A stretch of 64,000 bases of DNA from Prochlorococcus sp. AG-347-L17. Lineage in GTDB: Bacteria; Cyanobacteriota; Cyanobacteriia; PCC-6307; Cyanobiaceae. The notes beneath the pieces are model-generated. The model did no database searches. It was not told where the DNA came from and was given only the letters and a program-made list of their open reading frames with translations. Made by a program: the position numbers and the translations under genes. Location of the stretch: assembly GCA_003278925.1 (NCBI GenBank), contig QCCN01000005.1:43157-107156 (forward strand), read 5' to 3'. Of this stretch, positions 1 to 9,312 are shown one piece after another. Position 1 is the first letter of the stretch. Every line of letters starts with the position of its first letter.

Positions 1-275
1 CTGACAACTAATCTTAAATTAGCTTTCATCATTCTTTCTTTAGCTCTTCGACCAGTTTTTATAGTTCTTTTTTGCTGAGTTGTAAATTCATTAACCTTTT
101 CATTCAATTGTCCATCTTCTGTAAGAATCATCATCTTCTGGACTTGATTACCCAATTCAATCTCTTCAGCAGGTGTTAATAAGGGAACTCTTCCAATATT
201 CTGCAAATACCAACTTATTGGATCACTACTCCTCCTTTTTGGTTGTTCTGATTGAGTTGGTAATGATGAGACCAT
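1..275 (-). CDS. RNA polymerase sigma-70 family factor, N-terminal part (runs off the window)
   Basis: Promoter-recognition subunit of RNA polymerase. Only the first 91 codons are in the window; the gene continues past base 1. The ATG at 275-273 begins MVSSLPTQSEQPKRR, followed by DPISWYLQNIGRVPLLTPAE, the region 1.2 signature of primary-like (group 1/2) sigma factors, and the piece ends inside region 2.1 with RAKERMMKANLRLVVS. The short N-terminus without a long region 1.1 favours a group 2 cyanobacterial sigma factor over the housekeeping one. The factor cannot be numbered without the C-terminal regions. A perfect 12-base palindrome sits just upstream of the start. Confidence 0.85.
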   Translation of the reverse strand, partial: MVSSLPTQSEQPKRRSSDPISWYLQNIGRVPLLTPAEEIELGNQVQKMMILTEDGQLNEKVNEFTTQQKRTIKTGRRAKERMMKANLRLVV

Positions 276-282
276 TTTTTTT

Positions 283-294
283 ACCTAATTAGGT
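283..294. promoter_or_regulatory. 12-bp perfect palindrome upstream of the sigma factor
   Basis: ACCTAATTAGGT lies 8 bases before the sigma factor ATG (minus strand). It is a perfect dyad and sits where a repressor or autoregulator could act in the 5' leader. It is AT-rich in an AT-rich genome, so chance is possible. No known operator is recognised. Confidence 0.2.
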
Positions 295-415
295 AGTAAA
301 ACTCTCCTACACTTTTAAAGAAATGGCCAAATATTTAATGCGCGCTTCAGATTTCAAGTAATATTTGTATACTTATGTGTTTAAAACTATAAATAACTCT
401 CTTAAATTGTTTCTT

Positions 416-1981
416 TCAAGATATTTGTCTCGTTTTTATATTTCTCATTAATTTTGTCAGTTCATCACCTATAGCAGAAGCATTTGACCCACTTTTGCAC
501 TTTGATGCAGCAAATGAATGCAAAAGTACATATTTAGCAAAAAAATCTGTTGATATATTTCTACATAAGGTTAAATCAATCGCAGAACTACCAGCTACAA
601 AACCAGATAAAAGATCACCCAATCCAGCTCGAGCCGTCTGAGAATCGGTTCCAAAAAGTTGCCATACTTTTTTATCATCAGCAACTATACTGTTAGCTCC
701 TTTTAACAAAATACTGATATTGAATTCTTTTGCCGCATCACGAGCAAGTCCAACATTAGTCTTAGATTTTATATTAGGAAATAATCTTTCAAATTCTTTG
801 CTATGCGGTGTAATCCATGTCTTAAACTTTCTCTCTAAAAAGAAATTTGCCCCCAACTTAGATTCCGAAATTCTATTAAGTGCATCTGCATCTAAGATCA
901 ATAATCCTTCAAAAGCCATAAGATAGTCTTTTGATTTTTGCCAATCATCATTATCAATTCCTATTCCTGGACCGACAGCTAATGAATCAAACACACTTAA
1001 ATCAATATTCTTTAATGCACTAAATAAAGATGCATTTCCATTTTGGTTAGATTGCATAGTTTCTTTTAAAACTATTTCTGGGGCAACTTGCCAAATAGAT
1101 TCAGCTACTATCCCAGGAAGGACCGCAGAGATAAATCCTGCTCCACTTGATATGGCCCCTTTTAATGCCAAGTATGCAGCACCAGGATATTTTTCACTTC
1201 CGACTATTAGTAATGTTCTACCTCTTTGATATTTGTTGGAATTTTTTGGTAAAGAAGGTAAATCAATATTTTTTATATCTTTGTAAGTAACCTTAAAAAT
1301 CTTTTTATCAATTTTGGACAGCTTACTTATAGGCATCCCAACATCTATATGGTGCAATTCTCCAATAAAAGTTAAAGCAGAATCTTGGGTCAAACCAATC
1401 TTATGAAGACCAATGGCCAAGGTATAATCTGCCTTTACTGCGTCATCTAAAAAAGGCTCTCCTTTATCAGGACATAACCCTGTTGGAATATCAATACTTA
1501 TTACCTTTCCAGATTTTTTATGAAATTTTTGATTAAACAGTTTAATTAATTTATCATCAACTTTTCTTGTTTGATTATTACCAAAAACTGCATCAATCCA
1601 AAGCTCTTTCCCATTTGCATCAGGAGGCTCTACTAATTTTGTGACCCCAATAGATGTAAGATAATTAAGATGGTTATTTGTTAATGTTTTTTTTATCGGG
1701 AATGGACACCATACCTGAACATAAAAACCTTTCAAAAAAAGCTCTCTAGCTATTACAGCACCGTCCCCGCCATTATGCCCAGGACCTATAAAAACAGTTA
1801 TTCCATTCTTAAGAAGACGTTTCTTTTTTAAGAGCCAACTACTAATTTGGATACCAGCTTTTTCCATCAATGCTTCTTGTGGCATTCCATCAGAAAACAT
1901 TTCTTTCTCTAATATCAACATTTGCTTTGAATCAACAATTAAATTTTTAGAGTCAATTGTTGGCCATACATTTTCGTTCAT
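416..1981 (-). CDS. nnr: Bifunctional NAD(P)HX epimerase / NAD(P)HX dehydratase
   Basis: Repairs hydrated, inactive NADH and NADPH. The N-terminal YjeF-N epimerase domain (about residues 15-230) carries GPGHNGGDG at 66-74. The C-terminal ribokinase-like dehydratase domain (about 250-515) carries GLGDLLSG at 453-460, the equivalent of the usual GTGD motif with its catalytic Asp; Leu in place of Thr is a small deviation. At 521 residues it matches the two-domain bacterial form. The ATG at 1981 is 46 bases from the divergent mnmA start, so the two probably share a promoter region. Cytosolic metabolite repair; domain order and motifs make the call secure. Confidence 0.9.
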   Translation of the reverse strand: MNENVWPTIDSKNLIVDSKQMLILEKEMFSDGMPQEALMEKAGIQISSWLLKKKRLLKNGITVFIGPGHNGGDGAVIARELFLKGFYVQVWCPFPIKKTLTNNHLNYLTSIGVTKLVEPPDANGKELWIDAVFGNNQTRKVDDKLIKLFNQKFHKKSGKVISIDIPTGLCPDKGEPFLDDAVKADYTLAIGLHKIGLTQDSALTFIGELHHIDVGMPISKLSKIDKKIFKVTYKDIKNIDLPSLPKNSNKYQRGRTLLIVGSEKYPGAAYLALKGAISSGAGFISAVLPGIVAESIWQVAPEIVLKETMQSNQNGNASLFSALKNIDLSVFDSLAVGPGIGIDNDDWQKSKDYLMAFEGLLILDADALNRISESKLGANFFLERKFKTWITPHSKEFERLFPNIKSKTNVGLARDAAKEFNISILLKGANSIVADDKKVWQLFGTDSQTARAGLGDLLSGFVAGSSAIDLTLCRNISTDFFAKYVLLHSFAASKCKSGSNASAIGDELTKLMRNIKTRQIS

Positions 1982-2027
1982 AATGAGTACAAAGCAATTT
2001 AAGAACTGTTTAAAAATTTAAACTTCC

Positions 2028-3185
2028 ATGTTAAAAACACAAAAGGATAAAAAATTAGAGAACTTTTTTTCTTCTAATAATAAAACTAAAAAGAAGAAAA
2101 ATATTATTGTAGGTCTTTCTGGTGGCGTAGATAGTTCCCTTTCAGCTGCTCTTCTTGTAGAAAAAGGCTGGAATGTTGAGGGACTAACTCTTTGGCTAAT
2201 GAAAGGACAAGGCTCCTGTTGTTCTGAAGGATTAGTAGATGCTGCTGGCCTTTGTGAAGATTTAGGAATTAATCATAAAATAATAGACTCAAGAGAAATT
2301 TTCGAAAGAGAGGTAATTAAAAAAACTACTGACAGCTATGAGAAAGGATTCACTCCACTTCCATGTTCGATGTGCAACAAGAATGTGAAGTTTGAAGAGA
2401 TGCTTAATTACGCAATAAGCAAAAAAGACTTTACTCATATTGCCACCGGACATTACGCAAGGATAAAAAAATCATCTTATGTTGAAAAACCTGATTGCAA
2501 GAGCTTTGTATTTAAAGACTTCCTTCTTCTCAGAGGTGCTGACGAAAACAAAGACCAAAGTTATTTTCTTTATTCTCTTTCTCAAGAAGTACTCAGCAGA
2601 TTAGAATTTCCCCTTGGTGAAATGAAAAAAGAACAAACAAGAAGGGAAGCCCTCAGATTAGGCCTTAGAACTGCTCAAAAACCAGAAAGTCAAGATTTAT
2701 GTTTAGTTGAGCATTATGGATCAATGCAGAGATTTATTGACAAACACATAGAACCCAAAGAAGGAGAAATTGTGCATGTTAATGGGAAAGTCCTTGGGAT
2801 GCACAATGGTATTCAGCACTTTACAGTAGGCCAAAGAAAAGGTTTAGGCATCGCTTGGCCTGAACCATTATATGTAAAAAGTTTAGACAGGGATAAAAAC
2901 ATAGTTTATGTAGCAGATAAAAGTGATCTTTTTAATAGAGAAGCAATAATTAGAAAGGTTAACTGGGTTTCAATCGAAGAACCTAAACAAGAGATAGAAG
3001 TAGAAGCACAAATAAGATATAGAAGTCATCCAGTTAGAGGAACTTTAATACCTTTGAAAAATTTAGATCATCCAACTACAACATTTAAATTAATTTTTGA
3101 AGAAAGTCAAAGTTCGGTAACACCCGGACAAGCTGCAGTTTTTTATAAAGGAGAAATTTTATTAGGCGGCGGATTAATTAATTAA
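2028..3185 (+). CDS. mnmA: tRNA-specific 2-thiouridylase MnmA
   Basis: Makes 2-thiouridine at the wobble base of tRNAs for Lys, Glu and Gln, using sulfur relayed from a cysteine desulfurase. The PP-loop ATP-binding motif SGGVDS is at residues 31-36. The catalytic cysteines are Cys116 (in [12 protein letters not shown]) and Cys225 (in [10 protein letters not shown]), matching the E. coli Cys102/Cys199 pair. [10 protein letters not shown] is the family tRNA-binding segment. The 25-residue lysine-rich N-terminal extension before the PP-loop is longer than usual, so the true start could be downstream. The 3' end overlaps the convergent lnt gene by 8 bases. Confidence 0.95.
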   Translation: MLKTQKDKKLENFFSSNNKTKKKKNIIVGLSGGVDSSLSAALLVEKGWNVEGLTLWLMKGQGSCCSEGLVDAAGLCEDLGINHKIIDSREIFEREVIKKTTDSYEKGFTPLPCSMCNKNVKFEEMLNYAISKKDFTHIATGHYARIKKSSYVEKPDCKSFVFKDFLLLRGADENKDQSYFLYSLSQEVLSRLEFPLGEMKKEQTRREALRLGLRTAQKPESQDLCLVEHYGSMQRFIDKHIEPKEGEIVHVNGKVLGMHNGIQHFTVGQRKGLGIAWPEPLYVKSLDRDKNIVYVADKSDLFNREAIIRKVNWVSIEEPKQEIEVEAQIRYRSHPVRGTLIPLKNLDHPTTTFKLIFEESQSSVTPGQAAVFYKGEILLGGGLIN

Positions 3186-4665
3186 TTTTCAAAAAGAAAT
3201 TTAATCCCATAAAAAATATAAACAATAACAAAATAGGTTTATCTCCAAATTTTGTATAGAAGGTCTTTTCGGATGAAAAATTAGGGAAAACTACTTTATT
3301 TTGCTCCACATTTAAATCTAGAATTTGAATTATTTTTCCATCATCTTGAACCAAGCCCGAAGGGCCGGTATTTGATACTAGTAAATTATTTTTCTTATTT
3401 TCAATACTTCTTAATCTAGCCAAAGATAGGAATTGATTATAAAGCTTAGCTGGATATGGATCTAAATTTGCTGCAGTTATTATTAGTTTTGCGCCGCTAT
3501 TAATAGCCTTTCTTATTTCTAGTCCATCACTAATTTCGTAACATATAGCTACTGCTAATGGGGGTGTAAATTTAGGATCAAAATATCTTGAATCAGAGCC
3601 TGGTTTAATTCCTCCTACTGCAGATAATCCTCTTGAAAAACCATCTAGAAATCTAGGTATTTTTTCACCTATTGGTACAAGTCTATTTTTATCTATAAAT
3701 GAGGTAAAAGATTTATCTCCAATTTGAAATCCGAGCAAAGAACTTCTTAACTCATTATTTGAATTCCTGAAACCTCCTGATAAGGTATTAACCTTAATGC
3801 CTTTAGAAAAATAAAAATTATTAGATAGAGTTCCTTCAGGAGCAACAAGAAGTTTCGCTTTGTTTGATAAAGCATATTTTTGAGCGATAGATAGTTTTTC
3901 TTCAATCAATTCATCATTTATTTTTAATTTTTCTCTAGTTGGTATATTAGTTTGCCAAATAGCTACTGGATATTCATAATTTCTTTTAATTGGCGTTGTT
4001 AAACCTCCAATTAAATGTAAGAAAATAAAAACCAAAAGTCCTAAAAGAAATATTTTTTTAAAGTAAAGTTTTCTTTCCCATCTTCCTTGAATATAAAAAA
4101 TCCAAAATCCAATCAATACTTGTAATACGGATAAACCACTTGCACCAATCCATCTTGCTAAACCAGCAAGATAAATATCACCTGGGATAAGACTCTCTCC
4201 TAAACCTATCCAAAAAAAAGGTGTTTGAGAAAGTATCAATTCACCAACACCCCAAGTCAAAGATAAAAAAAATACTTTTACTATTAAAGATAATATTTTC
4301 ATTTTGAAAACATCCTCTTTCCAGAGAATAATTTCAACTAATAATCCCCATAAATAAACTAATATCCCACCCCAAAAAGCGCAAAATAATAAAATTAAAA
4401 TGGCAACAATTAAACTTGCAAGCCATGAAAAACCAAGCCATGTCAATGGATGAAGATCATAAAGCCAAGAATGACTTATCAAGATAAAGAAAAAACCCCA
4501 ATAAAAATTTGCTATTCTCCTTTCACTTCCCTTCCATAAAATAAATAATGATATCGGCATAAAAATCAGCCAAAAATGAGTTGAAACTGAAATTCCTCCT
4601 AAAATCCCTCCTAAACAAGGGTAAAAATATTGTCTTAGACTTTTAATTTGAGTTGGGATTAACAA
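3178..4665 (-). CDS. lnt: Apolipoprotein N-acyltransferase
   Basis: Transfers the third acyl chain onto the N-terminal cysteine of lipoproteins in the inner membrane. The first 220 residues hold several hydrophobic membrane segments; a nitrilase-type domain follows (about 232-465), then a last C-terminal membrane helix. The catalytic triad is visible as Glu277 (VAPEGT), Lys335 (GEKIPRF) and Cys375 (AICYEIS). The reading frame begins with TTG at 4665. At 495 residues it is of normal length. Sequence between the membrane segments is divergent, but triad and topology support the call. It converges on mnmA with an 8-base overlap. Confidence 0.88.
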   Translation of the reverse strand: MLIPTQIKSLRQYFYPCLGGILGGISVSTHFWLIFMPISLFILWKGSERRIANFYWGFFFILISHSWLYDLHPLTWLGFSWLASLIVAILILLFCAFWGGILVYLWGLLVEIILWKEDVFKMKILSLIVKVFFLSLTWGVGELILSQTPFFWIGLGESLIPGDIYLAGLARWIGASGLSVLQVLIGFWIFYIQGRWERKLYFKKIFLLGLLVFIFLHLIGGLTTPIKRNYEYPVAIWQTNIPTREKLKINDELIEEKLSIAQKYALSNKAKLLVAPEGTLSNNFYFSKGIKVNTLSGGFRNSNNELRSSLLGFQIGDKSFTSFIDKNRLVPIGEKIPRFLDGFSRGLSAVGGIKPGSDSRYFDPKFTPPLAVAICYEISDGLEIRKAINSGAKLIITAANLDPYPAKLYNQFLSLARLRSIENKKNNLLVSNTGPSGLVQDDGKIIQILDLNVEQNKVVFPNFSSEKTFYTKFGDKPILLLFIFFMGLNFFLKIN

Positions 4666-4751
4666 TCTAAAATTACGAAATTAAATTTATAATCACCCAT
4701 TTATTGTACCTTCATTCTGTAAACTAAGTTTTAGTAACTTTCAAAATTTAA

Positions 4752-5324
4752 GTGAAAGAAGTCTTTATTAGTTTTGCAGTTTTTGTTTTTTGTGTTTCAT
4801 TAACTCTTTTCAGTCAATTTAATTCACCACAAGTTGTTAATGCTGCTGAATCAGAAACTCAGTCAGTTCAAAGAACACCTGTTGCAAAATCATCAAATGT
4901 CTCAAATAATAATTTATTTGAATTAGACCCTTCAGATCCAAATCCTATACTTTTCGCTATGGCAGAAGAAACACCATCAGACAACAATTCAAGGACTACA
5001 GAAAGTGGTCTAATTATTACAGATATCGTAAACGGTGAAGGAGATGAAGCTAGTTCTGGGCAAAAAGTTACTGTAAATTATACAGGAACTCTAGAAGACG
5101 GGACACAATTTGATACCAGTATCGGCAGAGCTCCATTCAGCTTTCCCTTGGGTGCTGGACGAGTAATAAAAGGTTGGGACGAAGGTGTAGCAGGCATGAA
5201 AGTTGGAGGCAAAAGAAAATTGACAATACCTCCCGAACTTGGATACGGATCAAATGGAGCTGGGAATGTAATACCTGCTAATGCGACTTTAATATTTGAA
5301 ATTGAATTATTAAAAGTCAATTAA
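4752..5324 (+). CDS. Exported FKBP-type peptidyl-prolyl cis-trans isomerase
   Basis: Proline isomerase acting as a folding helper outside the cytoplasm (periplasm or thylakoid lumen). Residues 1-31 form a signal peptide with hydrophobic core ISFAVFVFCVSLTLF and a likely cleavage after VVNA. A low-complexity Ser/Asn linker follows to about residue 80. The FKBP domain occupies 85-190, with VTVNYTGTLEDGTQFDTS, FPLGAGRVIKGWDEG and the PELGYGSNGAG loop. The start is GTG at 4752; no better ATG lies upstream in frame. Next gene downstream, same strand, is sodN (78-base gap), but no functional link is evident. Confidence 0.9.
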   Translation: MKEVFISFAVFVFCVSLTLFSQFNSPQVVNAAESETQSVQRTPVAKSSNVSNNNLFELDPSDPNPILFAMAEETPSDNNSRTTESGLIITDIVNGEGDEASSGQKVTVNYTGTLEDGTQFDTSIGRAPFSFPLGAGRVIKGWDEGVAGMKVGGKRKLTIPPELGYGSNGAGNVIPANATLIFEIELLKVN

Positions 5325-5402
5325 ATTAAGTAAGAAAAATATTTAAGACTTTTCAATTTAGTTAATCTCCAAGTAATATATATACAACACCTAAAATTTG
5401 AA

Positions 5403-5876
5403 ATGTTAAGTAAATTCATCAATTCTTTTCTAAATAAAAAATCCCCAATGACAGTCCATGCTCACTGCGATGGTCCTTGTGGTGTTTACGACCCAGCATC
5501 TACGAGAGTTGCAGCTGAAGCAGTTTTATCAATGACAAAAAAACTTATTGCATTAGAAGCTCCTTCTAGCACTGATTCAACTGAGTGGGCTGCATACAGC
5601 AATACATTTTCTAGATATGTTGCAGTTAAAGAAGAGCAAGCAAAAGAAACAAAGAAAGAGATTCTAATTTTGTGGACAGATTACTTTAAACCAGTTCACT
5701 TAGAAACTTATCCAGACTTACATGAAACCATTTGGAAGGCGGCCAAATTATGCAGTGCATGCAAAGTTAATATTGACTTAGCCCAAGCTGAAGAACTCAT
5801 GAGTTATGTAGAAAAAATTCATAATATTTTCTGGGCTTCAAAAGGAAGATCAGACGCTTTTGTAAAAGCTAGTTAA
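5403..5876 (+). CDS. sodN: Nickel superoxide dismutase precursor
   Basis: Converts superoxide to oxygen and peroxide using a nickel centre, sparing iron and manganese. After a 20-residue leader the mature N-terminus is the nickel hook HCDGPCGVYDP (His21, Cys22, Cys26), whose free His amine, His side chain and two thiolates bind nickel in known NiSODs. The leader must be cut exactly before His21; the protease is probably sodX immediately downstream. The rest is the predicted four-helix bundle, 157 residues in total, normal for marine cyanobacteria. Chemically essential residues are all present. Confidence 0.97.
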   Translation: MLSKFINSFLNKKSPMTVHAHCDGPCGVYDPASTRVAAEAVLSMTKKLIALEAPSSTDSTEWAAYSNTFSRYVAVKEEQAKETKKEILILWTDYFKPVHLETYPDLHETIWKAAKLCSACKVNIDLAQAEELMSYVEKIHNIFWASKGRSDAFVKAS

Positions 5877-5908
5877 TCAGAGTTATTTTCAAAAGTTTTT
5901 TTGATTTT

Positions 5909-6238
5909 ATTTTATTTTTTTTAGGTTTAAGAAAAACAGCGATTATTAGTGGTGAATCGATGTCTCCTTACCTAAAGGAAGGTGATATTATATTTTTTAA
6001 AAAATATAAAAAGGATAAATCAATACTTAAAAATCGACAAATAGTTATTTTTAATCATCCAATTAAAAATAAACACCTTATAAAAAGGATAAATTCAGTA
6101 AATCAAAATAACGTTGAGGTTATTGGAGACAATGTTGAATTTAGCGAAGATAGTAATAAATTTGGATTAATCAATAACGAAAAAATAATTGGGATTGTCA
6201 CTTCTAAATTAACTATTCCTAAATTAAAAATTTTTTAA
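5909..6238 (+). CDS. sodX: Nickel-SOD maturation protease (signal-peptidase-like, S26 family)
   Basis: Presumed to remove the NiSOD leader. The frame reads GLRKTAIISGESMSPYLKEG: SGESM is the S26 catalytic-serine motif. The general-base Lys lies in LIKRINS, and VIGDN is the last family box. The only in-frame ATG (5960) lies directly after the catalytic Ser codon (5957-5959), so it cannot be the start. The frame is open back to the TAG at 5870-5872 but contains no ATG, GTG or TTG. I place the start provisionally at the ATT at 5909. Alternatives are another rare start codon, or an indel in the T8 run at 5915-5922, since adding one T would connect the TTG at 5902. It follows sodN directly and its stop shares TTAA with the convergent transporter gene. 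Confidence 0.8.
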   Translation: MLFFLGLRKTAIISGESMSPYLKEGDIIFFKKYKKDKSILKNRQIVIFNHPIKNKHLIKRINSVNQNNVEVIGDNVEFSEDSNKFGLINNEKIIGIVTSKLTIPKLKIF

Positions 6239-6906
6239 TTCAAAAAAACAGAAGCACTTCTTTGAATCCAAAATAATCCCAAAGAAAAGGAAAGCCCACC
6301 TGCTACAGCTATTAATCTTTTAATAAATTTTTGACTTGCTTGAAAGGTAGTAAAAGATATTAAACAAGTAAAAAGATTCATACTTATAAGTGAACCAATC
6401 AAATATGAAATCAAATATAAGCAAGCGCTTGTTAAAGGTAGTGCTAAAGCAGGAAGAACTGCAAGAAAATGTGAACCTCCAGCTATACCGTGAAGCAAGC
6501 CTAAACCAGTCAAAGCGTGTGAGTGCTTATTATTATTTTTCTGTTCCTTAACATGAAAGTGAAAGTGACGATGGGCAATTCCATTCTCATGCTTATGGGA
6601 ATGCGAGTGGATACTTAATTGAAAAGAATTTTTTATAGCAAATACTCCAACAACTAGAAGAGAAATTCCAACTAGGAATTCGGCAATACTAGAAAATTTG
6701 TTTAATGGAGTAACATCCTTAATAAAAATCGCTAGAAAAGCTAACAAGAGGACTCCTGAAGAATGTCCCAAGCCCCATGAGAAACTATTTTTTAGAGCTT
6801 TTTGGGGATTATTAATTGCTGCTGGTGCCATTGCAATTAAATGATCAGCTCCACTAACAACATGCACAAATCCAGCAACTATACCTGTTAAAATTACAGC
6901 CTGCAT
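6235..6906 (-). CDS. UreH/NicO-like nickel transporter
   Basis: Polytopic membrane protein of 223 residues likely to import (or move) nickel for NiSOD. The first helix has HVVSGADHLIAMAP (His15, Asp21, His22), the metal-binding signature of the UreH branch of nickel transporters. A second copy-like motif LHGIAGGSHFLAV starts near residue 139. Between them is a His-rich cytosolic or lumenal loop (HSHSHKHENGIAHRHFHFHV), typical of nickel-handling proteins. About six membrane segments. It faces sodN-sodX tail to tail, sharing the TTAA at 6235-6238 as both stops. Specificity for nickel is inferred from motif and neighbours. Confidence 0.8.
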   Translation of the reverse strand: MQAVILTGIVAGFVHVVSGADHLIAMAPAAINNPQKALKNSFSWGLGHSSGVLLLAFLAIFIKDVTPLNKFSSIAEFLVGISLLVVGVFAIKNSFQLSIHSHSHKHENGIAHRHFHFHVKEQKNNNKHSHALTGLGLLHGIAGGSHFLAVLPALALPLTSACLYLISYLIGSLISMNLFTCLISFTTFQASQKFIKRLIAVAGGLSFSLGLFWIQRSASVFLN

Positions 6907-6961
6907 ATATATTTAGTACAACTTGGTTTATTCAATTTTATAGCACGATTTGAAGTCAATA

Positions 6962-7849
6962 TTAAATTGAGTCAAATAATTTCTTGAAAGATTGTTCAAT
7001 ATCACTTTCTCTCATAAAAGTTTCACCAATTAAAACTCCCTTGATTCCAACAGATCTAAGAGATTCTAAATCTTCGGCACAATTAATTCCGGATTCGCTA
7101 ATGGGAAGAATATTTTGTTTTAAAAAAATATCAGCATATTTATGCATCAATTCTATTGATGTTTTTAAATCCGTTTTAAAAGTCTTTAAGTCCCTATTAT
7201 TTATTCCAATCAAATTAAAAGATTTTAACTTTAGAATCCTTTCTAATTCATTATCGTTATGGACTTCAACAAGAACACTCATCTTTAAATTATCAGCTAT
7301 TTTCTTTAAATAAATTAAATCGTCATCACTTAAAATCGCAGCGATTAATAATATTGCATCAGCACCAGATACCCTTGCTTTATAAATCTGATAAGCAGAT
7401 ATAATAAAATCTTTGCAGAGTAGAGGGAGATTAGTTGATTTCCTTACAATTTCGAGTATTTCATAACTACCTTGAAAAAACCTTTTATCGGTGAGTACTG
7501 AGATACATGATGCACCTAATCCTTCATAACAAATTGCTATGTCTTCAGGGTTAAAATCTTTTCTAATAACTCCTTTACTCGGACTAGCTTTTTTTATTTC
7601 AGCAATCACTCCTGGTTTTATTTTTGACTCCAAAATATTTTTATAAAAATCTTTGGGAGCAGGAAGGTTTTCAATCTTTTTTATTAGATCTTCTAGAGAA
7701 AAGATTTTTTTAAAATTCTTAATTTCAATATCCTTATGCCATACAATTTCTTCAAGAATATTTTTTGCTTGTGCTTCCCTATGAGGTACAGCATATTCTA
7801 AATTTTCTACCCTAACTGTTGGATTCGGTGGCCTTCGTCTTATCTCCAT
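6962..7849 (-). CDS. trpC: Indole-3-glycerol phosphate synthase
   Basis: Closes the indole ring in tryptophan biosynthesis from CdRP. It is a single-domain (beta/alpha)8 barrel of 295 residues with [13 protein letters not shown] (first catalytic Lys region), [29 protein letters not shown] and SESGI then GVLIGETFM phosphate-binding motifs in family order. The N-terminal extension [14 protein letters not shown] is like other cyanobacterial TrpC proteins. It is last in a minus-strand run SpoU methylase - lpd - trpC, 12 bases after lpd, suggesting co-transcription. Confidence 0.95.
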   Translation of the reverse strand: MEIRRRPPNPTVRVENLEYAVPHREAQAKNILEEIVWHKDIEIKNFKKIFSLEDLIKKIENLPAPKDFYKNILESKIKPGVIAEIKKASPSKGVIRKDFNPEDIAICYEGLGASCISVLTDKRFFQGSYEILEIVRKSTNLPLLCKDFIISAYQIYKARVSGADAILLIAAILSDDDLIYLKKIADNLKMSVLVEVHNDNELERILKLKSFNLIGINNRDLKTFKTDLKTSIELMHKYADIFLKQNILPISESGINCAEDLESLRSVGIKGVLIGETFMRESDIEQSFKKLFDSI

Positions 7850-7861
7850 TAATTTTAAATA

Positions 7862-9301
7862 TTATTTTATTTGAGAAGCAGCTTGTTTATACGCGACCTC
7901 GACCACTTCACTAAGAGTGGGATGAGTATGAACTTCTTTAGATAATTCAATTACATCTTGGTTCCTTGAAATAGCGTTCGAAATTTCTTGAATCAAATCA
8001 GCTGCATGTAACCCAAAAATATGAGCACCTAATACTTTCCCATTATCTTTATTGAAAATCAACTTCAGAAGTCCATCACTCTCCAATTCAGCCAATGCTT
8101 TTGAATTAGCTTTAAAGAAGCTTTTAACAACTCCCAAAGTAAAGTTTTCTTTTGCAGATATCTCTTTAGCTTCAGCTTCAGAGAGACCAACTGAACTTAT
8201 CTCAGGATGAGTAAAGGTTGCTGCAGGGATACTTTTATAATTAATTTCGACATTACCACCGCAAATATTATCGACAGCAATAGTACCCTGCGCTGCAGCT
8301 GTATGGGCAAGCATGAGTTTTCCTGTTACATCTCCAACAGCCCAAATATTAGGTATTATTTCATCACCATTCTTTACTCTCATTTGATCATCTACAGGAA
8401 TGAAACCTTTTACTGTTTCGATACCAACCGACTCAAGATTTAAGTTATTACTATTAGGACTTCTGCCAGTTGCGACTAGTACAGCGTCAACTTGTAAAGT
8501 TTCTACAACTTCCTTAGATTTTGCATCAGTCAGTTCTATTTTTACAGGGCAACCAGGTGTTATTTTTGTCGCAAAGACATTTGATTTTGTGTCTATATCT
8601 CTTGCTTGAATAAGACTCTTTTTAGCAATTTTTGTGATGTCTGGATCAAATGTTGGCATAATATTTTCTAAAGCCTCGATCATGGTAACTTCACAACCAA
8701 GCGCGGTATAAACATCAGCAAATTCTAGACCTATATATCCGCTTCCGATAATTGCTATCCATCTTGGAAGCCACTCAAGTTTAACGGCATCATCACTAGT
8801 AAATACAGTCCTTTTATCCACAGTTATTCCAAGGGGCACAAAAGGAGAAGAGCCTGTTGCTATAACAATATTCTTACATGTGAAAATTTTATCAATTCCG
8901 TTTTTATCTCTCACACCTACTTTTTGATTTCCTTCAATTCTGCCAATGCCCAAAATAATTTCAACTCCACTTCTTTTGAGAGTTTTTGTTAAATTTTCTC
9001 TAACATTTAAAACTAAATTATTTGCGTGATCTGCAATTTTTGATCTCTCGAACCTTACTGGTGAAGCATGTATACCAAATTTAGCTAAATGTTCATAATC
9101 AGCTATTTCTCTGACTTTTCCACTTGCAGCCAAAAGAGCTTTAGATGGAACACAACCCTTATTTACACAAGTACCTCCCATATCAGAAGATTCAACAATT
9201 GCGACTTTCAGTCCCTTACCAGCAGCATGCTTAGCGGCATCAAAACCTCCATATCCTGCTCCTATTACGATTAAATCAAAATCAAAATTTGAATCAGTCA
9301 C
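7862..9301 (-). CDS. lpd: Dihydrolipoamide dehydrogenase (E3)
   Basis: FAD enzyme that reoxidises dihydrolipoamide for pyruvate dehydrogenase and the glycine cleavage system. VIGAGYGGFDAAKHA is the FAD-binding glycine motif; GGTCVNKGCVPSK holds the redox-active disulfide Cys45/Cys50; IGSGYIGLEFA is the NAD-binding motif; the C-terminal HTHPTLSEVVE contributes the active-site His-Glu pair from the other subunit. 479 residues, full length. It lies 11 bases after the SpoU methylase and 12 before trpC on the same strand. Confidence 0.95.
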   Translation of the reverse strand: MTDSNFDFDLIVIGAGYGGFDAAKHAAGKGLKVAIVESSDMGGTCVNKGCVPSKALLAASGKVREIADYEHLAKFGIHASPVRFERSKIADHANNLVLNVRENLTKTLKRSGVEIILGIGRIEGNQKVGVRDKNGIDKIFTCKNIVIATGSSPFVPLGITVDKRTVFTSDDAVKLEWLPRWIAIIGSGYIGLEFADVYTALGCEVTMIEALENIMPTFDPDITKIAKKSLIQARDIDTKSNVFATKITPGCPVKIELTDAKSKEVVETLQVDAVLVATGRSPNSNNLNLESVGIETVKGFIPVDDQMRVKNGDEIIPNIWAVGDVTGKLMLAHTAAAQGTIAVDNICGGNVEINYKSIPAATFTHPEISSVGLSEAEAKEISAKENFTLGVVKSFFKANSKALAELESDGLLKLIFNKDNGKVLGAHIFGLHAADLIQEISNAISRNQDVIELSKEVHTHPTLSEVVEVAYKQAASQIK

Positions 9302-9312
9302 TTTTTATTTAT

